DNA of 64,000 nt from NCBI GenBank assembly GCA_048268845.1, contig JBLWUQ010000001.1, positions 310,001-374,000 on the forward strand. The letters are read 5' to 3'. This document shows positions 16,767-25,597 of the stretch, piece by piece. Numbering within the stretch: the stretch's first letter is position 1; each line of letters opens with the position of its first letter. Source of the stretch: Muriiphilus sp048268845 (GTDB taxonomy: Bacteria > Pseudomonadota > Alphaproteobacteria > Rhodobacterales > Rhodobacteraceae). The translations under genes and the position numbers were made by a program. The notes under the pieces were generated by a model, which was given only the letters and a program-made list of their open reading frames with translations, searched no databases and was not told where the DNA came from.

Positions 16767-17611
16767 CGCATCCGCCCCTTCGGATCGAAACGATCGCGCA
16801 TGAAATCGCCCAGGATGCTTGCCGACAGAACCGTCAGCATGATGCAGGTGCCGGGCAGAACCGTCAGCCACCATTTCCCGATCATCATCGCCTGTTTGCC
16901 ATCCGCCAGCATCAGGCCCCAGGCGGGGTTGGGTGGCGGCACGCCGACGCCGAGGAAGGACAGCGACGCCTCGGTCACGATGACAACTCCCAGCATCAGG
17001 GTCGCAAGGACCAGGGTGGTGTTCACGACATTGGGCAGGATGTGCCGCAACATGATGCGCCAGGACGAAGCCCCGGTGACGACCGCCAGCTTGACGAAAT
17101 CGCGCTCGCGCAGCGACAGGACCTCGCCCCGGATCAGCCGCGCATATCGCGTCCAGTAGACCAGCCCCAGGATCAGGACGACGTTCACCGCGCTCTGCCC
17201 GACCATCGCGGCCAGAAAGATCGCGAAGACCAGCGACGGCATCGCCATCCAGGCATCCACGACACGCATGATCAACTGATCGACGATGCCGCCGACATAG
17301 CCCGCGACAATGCCCAGCGTCGTGCCGATCGTGCCGGCCACCAGAACCGCGGCGATCCCGACCGACAGCGACACCCGCGCACCATAGATCAGCCGCGACA
17401 GCACATCGCGCCCGAGGTGATCGGTGCCCAGAAGATACTCGGCCCGGCCGGTTTCGACCCAGGCCGGCGGCAGCAACCGGGCCGACAACGTGCCCAGCGT
17501 CGGACTATGCGGCGCCAGCAGCGGCGCCAACAGCGCCACCACCACGAAGCTCAGCAGCAACAGCGCCGCAAAGCTGGCCGCGAAGTCGATCTTGCCCTGT
17601 CTATTCTTCAT
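16763..17611 (-). CDS. ABC transporter permease, DppC/OppC-like
   Basis: Integral-membrane subunit, 282 residues from ATG at 17611. It has the OppC N-terminal helix, the LLGTDHLGRDVLSRLIYGAR motif typical of DppC/OppC, about six transmembrane segments and the cytoplasmic EAA loop (ASSWRIMLRHILPNV) that docks the ATPase. It overlaps the upstream permease gene by 11 nt. A start 9 codons earlier (17638) is possible but less consistent with the AGGA ribosome site. Confidence 0.92.
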   Translation of the reverse strand: MKNRQGKIDFAASFAALLLLSFVVVALLAPLLAPHSPTLGTLSARLLPPAWVETGRAEYLLGTDHLGRDVLSRLIYGARVSLSVGIAAVLVAGTIGTTLGIVAGYVGGIVDQLIMRVVDAWMAMPSLVFAIFLAAMVGQSAVNVVLILGLVYWTRYARLIRGEVLSLRERDFVKLAVVTGASSWRIMLRHILPNVVNTTLVLATLMLGVVIVTEASLSFLGVGVPPPNPAWGLMLADGKQAMMIGKWWLTVLPGTCIMLTVLSASILGDFMRDRFDPKGRMR

Positions 17612-18527
17612 GGCGAATCCTGGGGTCGATGGCGACATACAAGAGATCCGTCAGCAGGTTCAGGATGATGATCATCGAACCGGACAAGAGGACCACGACC
17701 TGAATGACCGGGATATCGCGGAAGGAAATCGCTTCATAAAGCAGTCGCCCGATGCCCGGCCAGGCATAGATCGTCTCGATCACCACCGCCGCGTTGACCA
17801 TCAGGACGAAGTTGATCGCGGCCAGCGTCACGACCGGGATCAGCGCCCCCGGCAGCGCGTGGCGCATTATGACGCGCCACTCGGGCATGCCCTTGAGCCG
17901 GGCCAGCCGGACATAATCCGATTGCAGCGATTCCTGCATCGCCGAACGGGTCAGGCGCATATGCGACGCGGCGAAATACCAGCCGAGCGACACTGCAGGC
18001 ATCACCAGATGCTGCCAGGTCCCGCTGCCCGAAGACGGCAGCCAGCGCAGGTAGACCGAGAAATACATGATCATCAGCATGCCCAGCCAGAACGCGGGCA
18101 TCGACATGCCGATCAGCGCGACGACCGAACCGACACGGTCCAGCACCCCGCCGGGGCGCGCCGCAGCGGTGACACCGACGCCGACGCCCAGGATCACCGA
18201 CCAGGTGAACGCCGCCCCGGCCAGCGCAAGCGACGCGGGAAGCCGCTGGAAATACAGCTCGACCACGGGCTGGCCGTAATAGATCGACGACCCCAGATTG
18301 CCGGTGACCGCATTGCGCAGGAACCAGAAATACTGCACCCAGAACGGCTGATCGAGGCCGAGCCGCTGGCGCAGCGCGTCGATGTCGGCCTGGCTTGCGC
18401 CCGGCTCCAGCAGCATCGCAACCGGATCGCCTCCGACCTTGCTGAAGGCAAGCACCGTCAGCGCGAGAATCGCCAGTGAGATCAGTGCGTAGATGAGCCT
18501 CCGGATGAAGAAGCGCGCACCTGGCAT
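17601..18527 (-). CDS. ABC transporter permease, DppB/OppB-like
   Basis: 308 residues, about six transmembrane helices, the N-terminal RLIYALISLAILALTVLAF helix and an EAA loop (PEWRVIMRHALPGALIPV). The region LGLDQPFWVQYFWFL followed by GNLGSSI is the DppB hallmark. Its ATG overlaps the stop of the methyltransferase-like gene upstream (TAATG), tying transporter and enzyme into one transcript. Confidence 0.92.
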   Translation of the reverse strand: MPGARFFIRRLIYALISLAILALTVLAFSKVGGDPVAMLLEPGASQADIDALRQRLGLDQPFWVQYFWFLRNAVTGNLGSSIYYGQPVVELYFQRLPASLALAGAAFTWSVILGVGVGVTAAARPGGVLDRVGSVVALIGMSMPAFWLGMLMIMYFSVYLRWLPSSGSGTWQHLVMPAVSLGWYFAASHMRLTRSAMQESLQSDYVRLARLKGMPEWRVIMRHALPGALIPVVTLAAINFVLMVNAAVVIETIYAWPGIGRLLYEAISFRDIPVIQVVVLLSGSMIIILNLLTDLLYVAIDPRIRHEE

Positions 18528-19546
18528 TATGTGGCGTGCTCCCGCTGGTCGCGTGTCGCCTTGACGACGGCCGCGATCAGCGTCTCGTCAACCCCCGGAT
18601 TGATCGAGCAGCCCGGTCCGATCAGCAGATGCTGCCCGTCCATTTCCGCGATCGCCGCGTCAACCTGCGCACCCAGTTCGGCGACCGAGGTATCGGCAAA
18701 CTCGGGCTTGCCGGGCACGCCGCTCAACACGACCTTGCCGGTCATCTTGCGCATCTCGGACAGGGTCGGATTGTCAGGCGACAATGCCCAGCTGAAAATC
18801 GGCGGGGCATATTCGGTGAAGAATTCCGTCTGAATTGCCGGGCCGCAGAGATGAAGGATGTTCATCCAGCCGCCGGCGCAGGCTCCGATGATCTGTGCGT
18901 CAAACGGCGCGTGGAACTCGTCATGTTCCTTGCGGTCGATCTCGCCCCTGTTGCAGGTGTTGGACGCATAGAAGACGCCATCGACACCCGCCGCGATCAC
19001 CTGCTCGCAGAAGTCGGCAAGCGTGTCGGCGATATGGCCGAGCGCCACGCCAAGCTCACGCGGATGCGTGCGCATCATCTCAAGCGCACCGGCCTTGCCC
19101 TTCGAGTTCATCAGGACAAGCGTCATCATCGGGCTGAACACGGTGGCAACGACCGGGGTATCCGGGCCGAGAGCTTCGCGCACCTCGCGCATCACCCTGA
19201 CCTGATCGGCCAGCATCCCGGCAACCGGCTTGCGGGTGATCGAGGCCAGATCGGAGGGGTCGTTCACCGCGTATTTCGTCACCACCGGCCATTCGCTGGC
19301 GCTGGTAGGCGTCGAGATTTCCGTTCCCCACAAGGCACAGGCGGAATGCGCGGGCGACTGCGGCTTGATGAAGTCGAACCGGAACTTTTCCTGCAGGCGC
19401 AGGGTTTCGGCGATCAGGTCGTCGGCCTCCTGTTCGCGGGCGAAATTGTGCAGCCACATGCTGACCGGAACATGGTCGGGTTTCTGACCGGCCAACACCG
19501 CCCGCATACGTTCCCGGCCTGTCGATGCGGTGTCATTGGAACTCAT
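18527..19546 (-). CDS. Uroporphyrinogen decarboxylase-family protein, likely zinc methyltransferase
   Basis: 339 residues of the UroD/MtaA-CmuA superfamily. The true-UroD N-terminal signature (RQAGRYLPEY) is absent. Instead His232-x-Cys234 and Cys313 form the His-x-Cys-xn-Cys zinc motif of cobalamin:coenzyme-M methyltransferases such as MtaA and MtbA, so methyl transfer from a small methylated substrate is a better guess than haem synthesis. It is the first gene of the ABC operon, with an Lrp/AsnC regulator divergent to it. The corrinoid partner, if any, is not in the window. Confidence 0.8.
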   Translation of the reverse strand: MSSNDTASTGRERMRAVLAGQKPDHVPVSMWLHNFAREQEADDLIAETLRLQEKFRFDFIKPQSPAHSACALWGTEISTPTSASEWPVVTKYAVNDPSDLASITRKPVAGMLADQVRVMREVREALGPDTPVVATVFSPMMTLVLMNSKGKAGALEMMRTHPRELGVALGHIADTLADFCEQVIAAGVDGVFYASNTCNRGEIDRKEHDEFHAPFDAQIIGACAGGWMNILHLCGPAIQTEFFTEYAPPIFSWALSPDNPTLSEMRKMTGKVVLSGVPGKPEFADTSVAELGAQVDAAIAEMDGQHLLIGPGCSINPGVDETLIAAVVKATRDQREHAT

Positions 19547-19710
19547 GTCTTCAACCCTTCACTGTCTTGCTGTCATGCAGCCTAGCCCGATCCACAACAT
19601 CTACCGCCCTTGGCACGCCAACAGAACCCGCTGTTCGCGGCAGTTGGTATTTGGTCCAGAAGGCCTGTCGTGGCGTCGGAATTGCCATGTTTCAAAGTAG
19701 AGGATTACCC

Positions 19711-19764
19711 ATGTGTATCGATTTTACTCACGAAAAATCCCTATCGACGCGGCTAATGTTGTAG
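19711..19764 (+). other. Possible 17-codon upstream ORF before the Lrp/AsnC gene
   Basis: ATG at 19711 follows an AGAGGA ribosome-site-like sequence at good spacing and encodes 17 residues ending 14 nt before the regulator ATG. It sits in an AT-richer stretch. It may be a leader peptide or chance; conservation would decide. Confidence 0.25.
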
Positions 19765-19778
19765 ATTACGAACGAAAT

Positions 19779-20240
19779 ATGGCGGAAAAGATCGATCAGA
19801 TTGACAGAATCCTTTTGTACGAACTTCAGCGCGATGCTTCGCAGTCGCAGCGTGCCTTGGCCGAACGTCTGAGTCTGAGCCAGAACACCGTTTGGCGGCG
19901 GCTGAAAGCCTTCGAAGACGAGGGGCTGATCGAAGGCTGGACGGTCAGGCTGAACCGCACGAAGGTCGGTGCCGGCCTTGTGGTCTTCACCATGATCCGG
20001 ACGCGGCAACACTCGAAAGAATGGTTTCAGCAGTTCAAATCCAAGGTCGCCACGATCCCTGAAATTGTCGGCTTTTACCGCATTTCCGGGGATTTCGACT
20101 ATCTGATAAAGGTCGTGACCGATGATATCGCGGGATTTGACCGGGTCTATCAGCAGCTGACCGAACGGTCGGAACTTGAAACCGTGACGTCCTATTTCTC
20201 GATGGAAGCGATCATCGACGAACGGCCCATTTCGCTCTGA
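19779..20240 (+). CDS. Lrp/AsnC family transcriptional regulator
   Basis: 153 residues from ATG at 19779. An N-terminal winged helix-turn-helix (DQIDRILLYELQRDASQSQRALAERL then SQNTVWRRLKAFEDEGLI) is followed by the RAM ligand-binding domain ending near residue 150 (ISGDFDYLIKVVTDD; ETVTSYFSMEAI). It is divergent from the methyltransferase/ABC operon with a 232-nt gap, so it is the likely regulator of that operon. A GTG at 19713 would add 22 residues that do not resemble the family. Confidence 0.92.
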   Translation: MAEKIDQIDRILLYELQRDASQSQRALAERLSLSQNTVWRRLKAFEDEGLIEGWTVRLNRTKVGAGLVVFTMIRTRQHSKEWFQQFKSKVATIPEIVGFYRISGDFDYLIKVVTDDIAGFDRVYQQLTERSELETVTSYFSMEAIIDERPISL

Positions 20241-20311
20241 TCGAGCACAGGCTGTCACCCGGCAAGCGCTGCGCGCCATGCCGGAACCGAGCCTGTAGAT
20301 GTCTGGAAAAT

Positions 20312-20388
20312 TGGTCGGAGTGAGAGGATTCGAACCTCCGACCCCTGCCTCCCGAAGGCAGTGCTCTACCAGGCTGAGCTACACTCCG
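20312..20388 (-). tRNA. tRNA-Pro (CGG anticodon)
   Basis: 77-nt cloverleaf read leftward. The acceptor stem CGGAGTG pairs with CACTCCG, the D-arm is GCTCAGCCTGGTAGAGC, the anticodon stem CTGCC/GGCAG encloses loop TTCGGGA (anticodon CGG), the T-loop is GGTTCGAATCC, and A73 with an encoded CCA ends at 20312. It reads Pro CCG codons, common in this GC-rich DNA. Confidence 0.97.
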
Positions 20389-20433
20389 ACCGTGACGCGC
20401 GGGATAGCTCAGCTTCGGGGCCATTGCAAGCGC

Positions 20434-21381
20434 CTATCGGCGCCCGCGCATCCGCCGCAGGATGGGTGAGATTCGGAGCGAGGGTGCGGTTGCCGCGCGT
20501 GTCCGGGTGCGCAGCACAGGGGTTTGCGATCTGGCGCCCAGGCGCGTTTCGCGAAACACGATGTAGAGCCCCGAGGCGATGATGATCGCCGCCCCGATCA
20601 GGGTCGGCAGGTCGATGATTTCATCGAACAGGAAGAATCCGAAACCCGTCGCCCAGATGATCTGCGAATACTGCATCGGCGCGACAATCGCCGCGTCGCC
20701 ATTGCGATAGGCGGCGATCAGCAGCAGCCCGCCGGTGAAGCCGAACAGCGAGATCACCGCCATGCCGCCCAGATGCAGGATCGGCATCGGTTCATAGACC
20801 AGCCCGAGAATCGCGCCCATGATCAGGAAATTCGCCGCCATCGGATAGAGCATCAGGACCGCCGCGCGTTCCTCGTTCCCGACCTTGCGCACGATCACCG
20901 AGGCAAAAGCGCCAAAGCACGCCGCCGAAAGCCCGGCGATATGACCAAGCCCCAGCGGCGTCGATCCGGGGCGCAGCACCACGACCACGCCGACAAGCCC
21001 GACCAGCACCGCGAGCGAGCGGTGGATGCCCACCCGTTCGCCCAGAATCGGGATCGACAGGATGGTAATCACCAGCGGCGAGGCAAACAGCATCACGTAG
21101 ACCTGCGCCAGCGGCAGCACGGAAAAGGCGTAAAAGCCGGACAGCGCGGCGATCACGGCACTGCCGGTGCGCGCGGCGACCCACCACGGGTGGACCGGCC
21201 GCAGATTGCCCTCCTTGGCGTCCCGCATCAGCATGAAGGTGATCAGCGGAAACGAGAACATCGTCGAGAAAAAGATGATCTGGAACGGCGAATAGGCCGC
21301 GCCAAGGACCTTGATCACCACGTCATGCGTGGCGAAGATACCGAAGGCGATCAGGGCAATGAGCGGGCCGGAGAGGTTCAT
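20434..21381 (-). CDS. EamA/DMT-family transporter
   Basis: 315 residues with ten predicted transmembrane helices arranged as two EamA repeats (first from IALIAFGIFATHDVVIK; second from GHIAGLSAACFGAFASVIVRK) and a basic C-terminal tail. The family exports amino acids and other small metabolites; the substrate is unknown. I chose ATG at 21381, with GGACAG upstream, over an in-frame ATG at 21411 with no ribosome site. Confidence 0.9.
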   Translation of the reverse strand: MNLSGPLIALIAFGIFATHDVVIKVLGAAYSPFQIIFFSTMFSFPLITFMLMRDAKEGNLRPVHPWWVAARTGSAVIAALSGFYAFSVLPLAQVYVMLFASPLVITILSIPILGERVGIHRSLAVLVGLVGVVVVLRPGSTPLGLGHIAGLSAACFGAFASVIVRKVGNEERAAVLMLYPMAANFLIMGAILGLVYEPMPILHLGGMAVISLFGFTGGLLLIAAYRNGDAAIVAPMQYSQIIWATGFGFFLFDEIIDLPTLIGAAIIIASGLYIVFRETRLGARSQTPVLRTRTRAATAPSLRISPILRRMRGRR

Positions 21382-21445
21382 GGGCTGTCCATCTGCTTTG
21401 CCTGACAACATCGCGATGCGAGGCTGAAAGCAAGCGCTTGTGATG

Positions 21446-21474
21446 AAAATGGCGGCGCGGAGGCCCGCGCCGCC
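21446..21474 (-). terminator. Rho-independent terminator after leuB
   Basis: A perfect 10-bp stem (GGCGGCGCGG with CCGCGCCGCC, 4-nt loop, 21451-21474) followed on the leftward strand by ATTTTC. It lies 23 nt past the leuB stop and before the EamA gene start. Confidence 0.75.
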
Positions 21475-21496
21475 GAAAGATCATGCCGGGCCGGTT

Positions 21497-22603
21497 CTAG
21501 AGGCTCGCGTCAAGCGCGGCGAGGATCGCGTCGCCCATGCCTTCGGTGGTGATCGGGTCGGTGCCCTTTTCGCCCAGAAGGTCCGGGGTGCGCAGGCCGT
21601 CGGCCAGCACCTTTTCCACCGCCGCTTCCAGCCGGTCGGCCTCGACCCCTTCGTCGAAGGAATAGCGCAGCGCCATGGCAAAGCTGAGGATGCAGGCGAT
21701 CGGGTTGGCCTTGCCCTGCCCGGCAATATCCGGGGCCGAGCCATGCACCGGCTCATACAATGCCTTGGGCCGGCCATTCGCCGCCGGCGCGCCGAGGCTG
21801 GCCGAAGGCAGCATCCCGAGCGAGCCGGTCAGCATCGCCGCCACGTCCGACAGGATATCGCCGAACAGGTTGTCGGTGACGATCACGTCGAACTGCTTGG
21901 GCCAGCGGGTCAGTTGCATGGCGCCCGCATCGGCATACATGTGGCTAAGCTCCACGTCCGGGTATTCCTCGTCATGCACCTTCTGCACGACCTCGCGCCA
22001 GAGGATGCCCGATTCCATCACGTTGGCCTTTTCCATCGAACAGACCTTGTTGCCGCGCTTGCGCGCCAGTTCGAAGGCCGAACGCGCGACGCGGGCGATC
22101 TCGCTCTCGGTATAGCGCTGGGTGTTGATGCCGACGCGCTCGCCACCCTCGGTGAAGATGCCGCGCGGCTCGCCGAAATAGACGCCCGAGGTCAGTTCGC
22201 GCACGATCATGATGTCGAGCCCGGCGACCACTTCGCGCTTGAGCGACGAGAAATCCGCCAGCGCGTCGAAACACTGCGCCGGGCGCAGGTTGGCAAAGAG
22301 GTCCATCTCCTTGCGCAACCGCAGAAGCCCGCGCTCGGGCTTCACCGAGAAATCGAGATCGTCGTATTTCGGCCCGCCCACCGCGCCCAGCAGCACCGCG
22401 TCGGCCTCCTGCGCCCGCGCCATGGTCGCATCCGACAGCGGCACACCATGCTTGTCATAGGCCGCGCCGCCGACAAGGTCTTCGCTGACGTCAAACGACA
22501 GCCCGCGCTTGTCGCCATACCAGCCGATGATCCGGCGCACCTGCGCCATGACTTCGGGGCCGATCCCGTCACCGGGGAGGATGAGAATGGAGCCAGTGCT
22601 CAT
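21497..22603 (-). CDS. leuB: 3-isopropylmalate dehydrogenase
   Basis: NAD-dependent oxidative decarboxylation of 3-isopropylmalate in leucine synthesis. 368 residues with the N-terminal LPGDGIGPEV, substrate-binding arginines around ERGLLRLRKEMDLFANLRPAQ, DNLFGDILSD for metal binding, and the NAD motif GSAPDIAGQGKANP. It stands alone, with leuC and leuD about 4 kb upstream on the same strand, separated by unrelated genes in both orientations. Confidence 0.97.
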   Translation of the reverse strand: MSTGSILILPGDGIGPEVMAQVRRIIGWYGDKRGLSFDVSEDLVGGAAYDKHGVPLSDATMARAQEADAVLLGAVGGPKYDDLDFSVKPERGLLRLRKEMDLFANLRPAQCFDALADFSSLKREVVAGLDIMIVRELTSGVYFGEPRGIFTEGGERVGINTQRYTESEIARVARSAFELARKRGNKVCSMEKANVMESGILWREVVQKVHDEEYPDVELSHMYADAGAMQLTRWPKQFDVIVTDNLFGDILSDVAAMLTGSLGMLPSASLGAPAANGRPKALYEPVHGSAPDIAGQGKANPIACILSFAMALRYSFDEGVEADRLEAAVEKVLADGLRTPDLLGEKGTDPITTEGMGDAILAALDASL

Positions 22604-22660
22604 GTCGCTGTCCTTGGGCTGATTGTGTCGCCCGTCGCCTAGCCCGTTGCGGGTGCGCGG

Positions 22661-23545
22661 TCAAGAAAGGCCCTCGGCCAGCGCCTCCCAGACACGGGCC
22701 ACGCGCGGCACACGGCGCAGGGCCTGATGCACGGTCAGCCAGACCGGCAGGCTGGGCAGCGGCTGCGCTGGCATGAGCCGCTCGACCGCCGGGTCGGCCT
22801 CGCCGATGGCCTGTTGCATCACGCCCACCCCGCCCCCGGCGCGGACCAGTTGCCAATGCGCCGCCTGATCGTCGGTGCGCAGCCGGAAAAATGCGCGGCT
22901 GACCGGCCAGCCCGCCTGCCGCATCGCCCGGATCAGCACCTCATTGCGGTCATACCCAACCCAGTCGAGCGCCAGCAGATCGTCCACCGTTCGGGGCCGC
23001 CCGACCCGGTCGAGGTAGGCCCGCGCGGCGTAGATGCCGAGCGGCTGTTCAGCCACGTGCCGGGTGACCATGTCGAGCTGTTCGGGCCGATACATCCTGA
23101 CCGCGATATCGGCCTCGCGAAACAGCAGGTTCTCGGAACTGTCCGAGGCGACCAGCTCGACGGTGATCCCCGGTTCGTCACGGCGCAGCCCGGCCAGGAT
23201 CGGCGGCAGCACGAAATGCGACATCACCACCGAGGCGGTCAGCCGCACGGTGCCCTCGACCCCGTGATCCTCACCGGCGGCGATCAGTGCCATCTGCCCG
23301 GCAGCTTCGCGCATCGCTTCGGCGGCGGGCAGCATTGCCTGCCCGGTCTCGGTCAGTGCCAACCCCTTGGCATGGCGGCGAAACAGCTCGACCCCCAGCG
23401 CGGCCTCGATCGTCTGGATCTGACGCCCCAGCGTCGGCTGGCTCGACCCCGTGGCGCGGGCGGCGGCGGACAGCGAGCCGGTTTCGGCCACCGCAAGGAA
23501 CGCCTGAACCAGCGACCAGTCGAGCGAGGTGAAGGGCATCGTCAT
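22661..23545 (-). CDS. LysR-family transcriptional regulator
   Basis: 294 residues. The N-terminal winged helix (SLVQAFLAVAETGSLSAAARATGSSQPTLGRQIQTIEAALG) is followed by a periplasmic-binding-like effector domain from about residue 92. It is divergent from the NAD(P)-binding epimerase-like gene at 23631 with an 85-nt gap, the usual arrangement for a LysR regulator and its target. An ATG two codons downstream (23539) is an alternative start. Confidence 0.92.
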   Translation of the reverse strand: MTMPFTSLDWSLVQAFLAVAETGSLSAAARATGSSQPTLGRQIQTIEAALGVELFRRHAKGLALTETGQAMLPAAEAMREAAGQMALIAAGEDHGVEGTVRLTASVVMSHFVLPPILAGLRRDEPGITVELVASDSSENLLFREADIAVRMYRPEQLDMVTRHVAEQPLGIYAARAYLDRVGRPRTVDDLLALDWVGYDRNEVLIRAMRQAGWPVSRAFFRLRTDDQAAHWQLVRAGGGVGVMQQAIGEADPAVERLMPAQPLPSLPVWLTVHQALRRVPRVARVWEALAEGLS

Positions 23546-23630
23546 TCAATCCTGAATAGCATACCTTCGAATCTCGGCAATTTCTATTTGATGGCGAATG
23601 GATAGATTGCGGTCAGAAAAGGAGGCACTC

Positions 23631-24512
23631 ATGTCACAAACCGTTCTCATCCTCGGCGGCTCGGGCCGCTTTGGCCGTCACGCCACCCGCGCATTCACCG
23701 ATGCCGGCTGGCAGGTGCGCCAGTTTGATCGCCAGACCGACGACCTCGAGCGCGCCATGATCGGCGCGGATGTCGTGCTGATGGGCTGGAACCCCGGCGG
23801 CTATCACCTCTGGGAAAAACAGTTGGTGCCGCTGCACGACCGTGTGGCGCGGGCCGCCCGGCGGGCGGGAGCCACGGTGATCGTGCCGGGCAACGTTTAT
23901 GTCTACGGGTCGGACGCGCCGTCGCCCTGGAGTGCGGACACGCCGCACCTGGCGCAAAACCCGCTGGGCCGGTTGCGGCGCGAGGCCGAGGCGCGCTATC
24001 GCCACCACGGCACCCGCACCATCATCCTGCGCTGCGGCGATTTCATCGACGGCGAAGACAGCGGTAACTGGTTTGAAAGCCACATCGCCAAGCCGCTGCC
24101 CAAGGGCTTCATCCGCTATCCCGGCGACCCCGCCGCGCCGCATTCCTGGGCCTGGCTGCCCGACGCCGCCCGGGCCGCCGTGGCGTTGGCCGAAATCCGT
24201 GACCGGCTGTCGGATTTCGAGGACGTGCCGTTCGAGGGCTACACACTCTCGGGCAATGACCTTGCCGCCGCGATTGCGCGCAGCCTCGGTCGGCCGGTCG
24301 CGGTCAGGCCGTTCCACTGGTGGCTGGTGCGGCTGTTGAAGCCGGTGATGCCGATGATGGCCGGCCTGATCGAGATGCGCTACCTCTGGTCGCTGCCGCA
24401 GCGGCTCGACGGGGCGCGGCTGGCCGAACTGGTGCCGGGGTTTGGAGCGACCCCACCGGAGGTGGCCCTGCGCGCCGCGCTGGTCGATCGGGTCGAAACA
24501 CTCGCGGCTTAA
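23631..24512 (+). CDS. NAD(P)-binding extended-SDR / epimerase-like protein
   Basis: 293 residues. N-terminal LILGGSGRFGRHATRAF is the dinucleotide-binding loop, and VPGNVYVYGSD places a Tyr where extended SDRs keep their active site. A canonical YxxxK is not obvious, so catalytic activity is uncertain. The start at 23631 has a strong GGAGG site; an in-frame ATG 33 nt earlier lacks one. It is likely controlled by the divergent LysR protein. The TAA stop shares TTAA with the convergent neighbour. Confidence 0.85.
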   Translation: MSQTVLILGGSGRFGRHATRAFTDAGWQVRQFDRQTDDLERAMIGADVVLMGWNPGGYHLWEKQLVPLHDRVARAARRAGATVIVPGNVYVYGSDAPSPWSADTPHLAQNPLGRLRREAEARYRHHGTRTIILRCGDFIDGEDSGNWFESHIAKPLPKGFIRYPGDPAAPHSWAWLPDAARAAVALAEIRDRLSDFEDVPFEGYTLSGNDLAAAIARSLGRPVAVRPFHWWLVRLLKPVMPMMAGLIEMRYLWSLPQRLDGARLAELVPGFGATPPEVALRAALVDRVETLAA

Positions 24513-25597
24513 GGCAAGGCGATATCGACCCAGACAAGGCGATGGCGGCTGGCGGTCTCGACCGTGGCCGCCATCGGGCCATCGACAGGCCAGAGCACAC
24601 CGGCCCCGACCACCTTCAGCCCGGCATCCGGCAGCACGTAATCCACCCGAAGGTTGCCCGGCACCGGGTCGGTCCAGTCGGCAGTGTCCAATCCGGGATC
24701 GCCGGAATGTTCGGGGTTGGCGGCTTTGCGTCCGCCCTCGCTCGTCGGCATCGGATCTTGCAGGCGGCTGTCGCCGAGCAAAGCCCGGATCGCCTCGCGC
24801 CGCCCGTCGCCGTCGTCGGGGTCGAGGTTGGCATCGCCGATCACCACAACCGGCCCGCCGGGCGGCGCAAAGGGCAGGTCGCCGTCGAGCAGCCGCAGCC
24901 AGAACATGATTTCATCGTGGTTGCGCCGGCCGTTCAGGTCTTCCGGGCCGTCAAATACTGGCGTGGTGGCGTAGAGGGCGAGCAGGTGGAGCGGGCCCGA
25001 AGGCGTCTCGACCGGCACATCCCAATGCGCCACCGACGTCAGGCGCTGCACCGCGCGGGCGGCGGCGGACGGGAAGGGGTGGCCATCCACCTCCGGCGCG
25101 ATCGCTCCGGGCAGGTCGGCCCACAGAAAGCCCGAGAAATCGCGCACCTCGCCCAGCGGCAGGCGCGACAATACCGCCATGCCGCCCTGCCCGGTGAAGC
25201 TGCCATAGCCCTGCGAATCGCGCGCCTCGCCCAGCCGCCCGTTGCCGTCCATGTCGAACCCGGTTTCAACGCCGGTGTTGGGCGGCGCGGCGAAGCGGAA
25301 CGGATAGCCTTTGCCTTCTGTGCCGTCCGTTCCGAACAGATCGGCAAACGCCGCCAGCGCGTGACCCTCGGTGTCCACATCGAAATCGGTGATCAGCAAC
25401 ACATCCGGATCAGCCTCGACGATCACCGCGACAACCGCCGCGACCTGTTCGTCACCCTTGAGGATATCACCCAGCAACAGCCCCGGCCCGCGCCGCGACA
25501 ATTCGGCGTTGAAGGTCGCGATCCGCAGCGTCTCGGCAAACGACGCGCCCGCCCCGGCAAGGGCGAGCGCGACGGCAAAGGCAAACATGCGCAGCAT
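24509..25597 (-). CDS. Secreted endonuclease/exonuclease/phosphatase-fold protein
   Basis: 362 residues with a signal peptide (cleavage after ASFA, about residue 20), so probably periplasmic or secreted. EEP motifs follow in order: RIATFNAELSRRG, a DADPDVLLI-type acidic strand, VVIGDANLDP, LRVDYVLP and a terminal SRHRLVWVD, where the common SDH is SRH. Substrate could be nucleic acid, phospholipid or inositol phosphate. It overlaps the preceding membrane-protein gene by 1 nt (TGATG), suggesting a two-gene unit. Confidence 0.83.
   Translation of the reverse strand: MLRMFAFAVALALAGAGASFAETLRIATFNAELSRRGPGLLLGDILKGDEQVAAVVAVIVEADPDVLLITDFDVDTEGHALAAFADLFGTDGTEGKGYPFRFAAPPNTGVETGFDMDGNGRLGEARDSQGYGSFTGQGGMAVLSRLPLGEVRDFSGFLWADLPGAIAPEVDGHPFPSAAARAVQRLTSVAHWDVPVETPSGPLHLLALYATTPVFDGPEDLNGRRNHDEIMFWLRLLDGDLPFAPPGGPVVVIGDANLDPDDGDGRREAIRALLGDSRLQDPMPTSEGGRKAANPEHSGDPGLDTADWTDPVPGNLRVDYVLPDAGLKVVGAGVLWPVDGPMAATVETASRHRLVWVDIALP

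Noticed and set aside
18527..19546. HemE (true uroporphyrinogen decarboxylase)
   Set aside because: The N-terminal HemE signature is missing, while the His-x-Cys...Cys zinc motif of methyltransferases is present.
20312..20388. tRNA-Pro as an integration (att) site
   Set aside because: No integrase and no direct repeat of the tRNA 3' end was noticed nearby.
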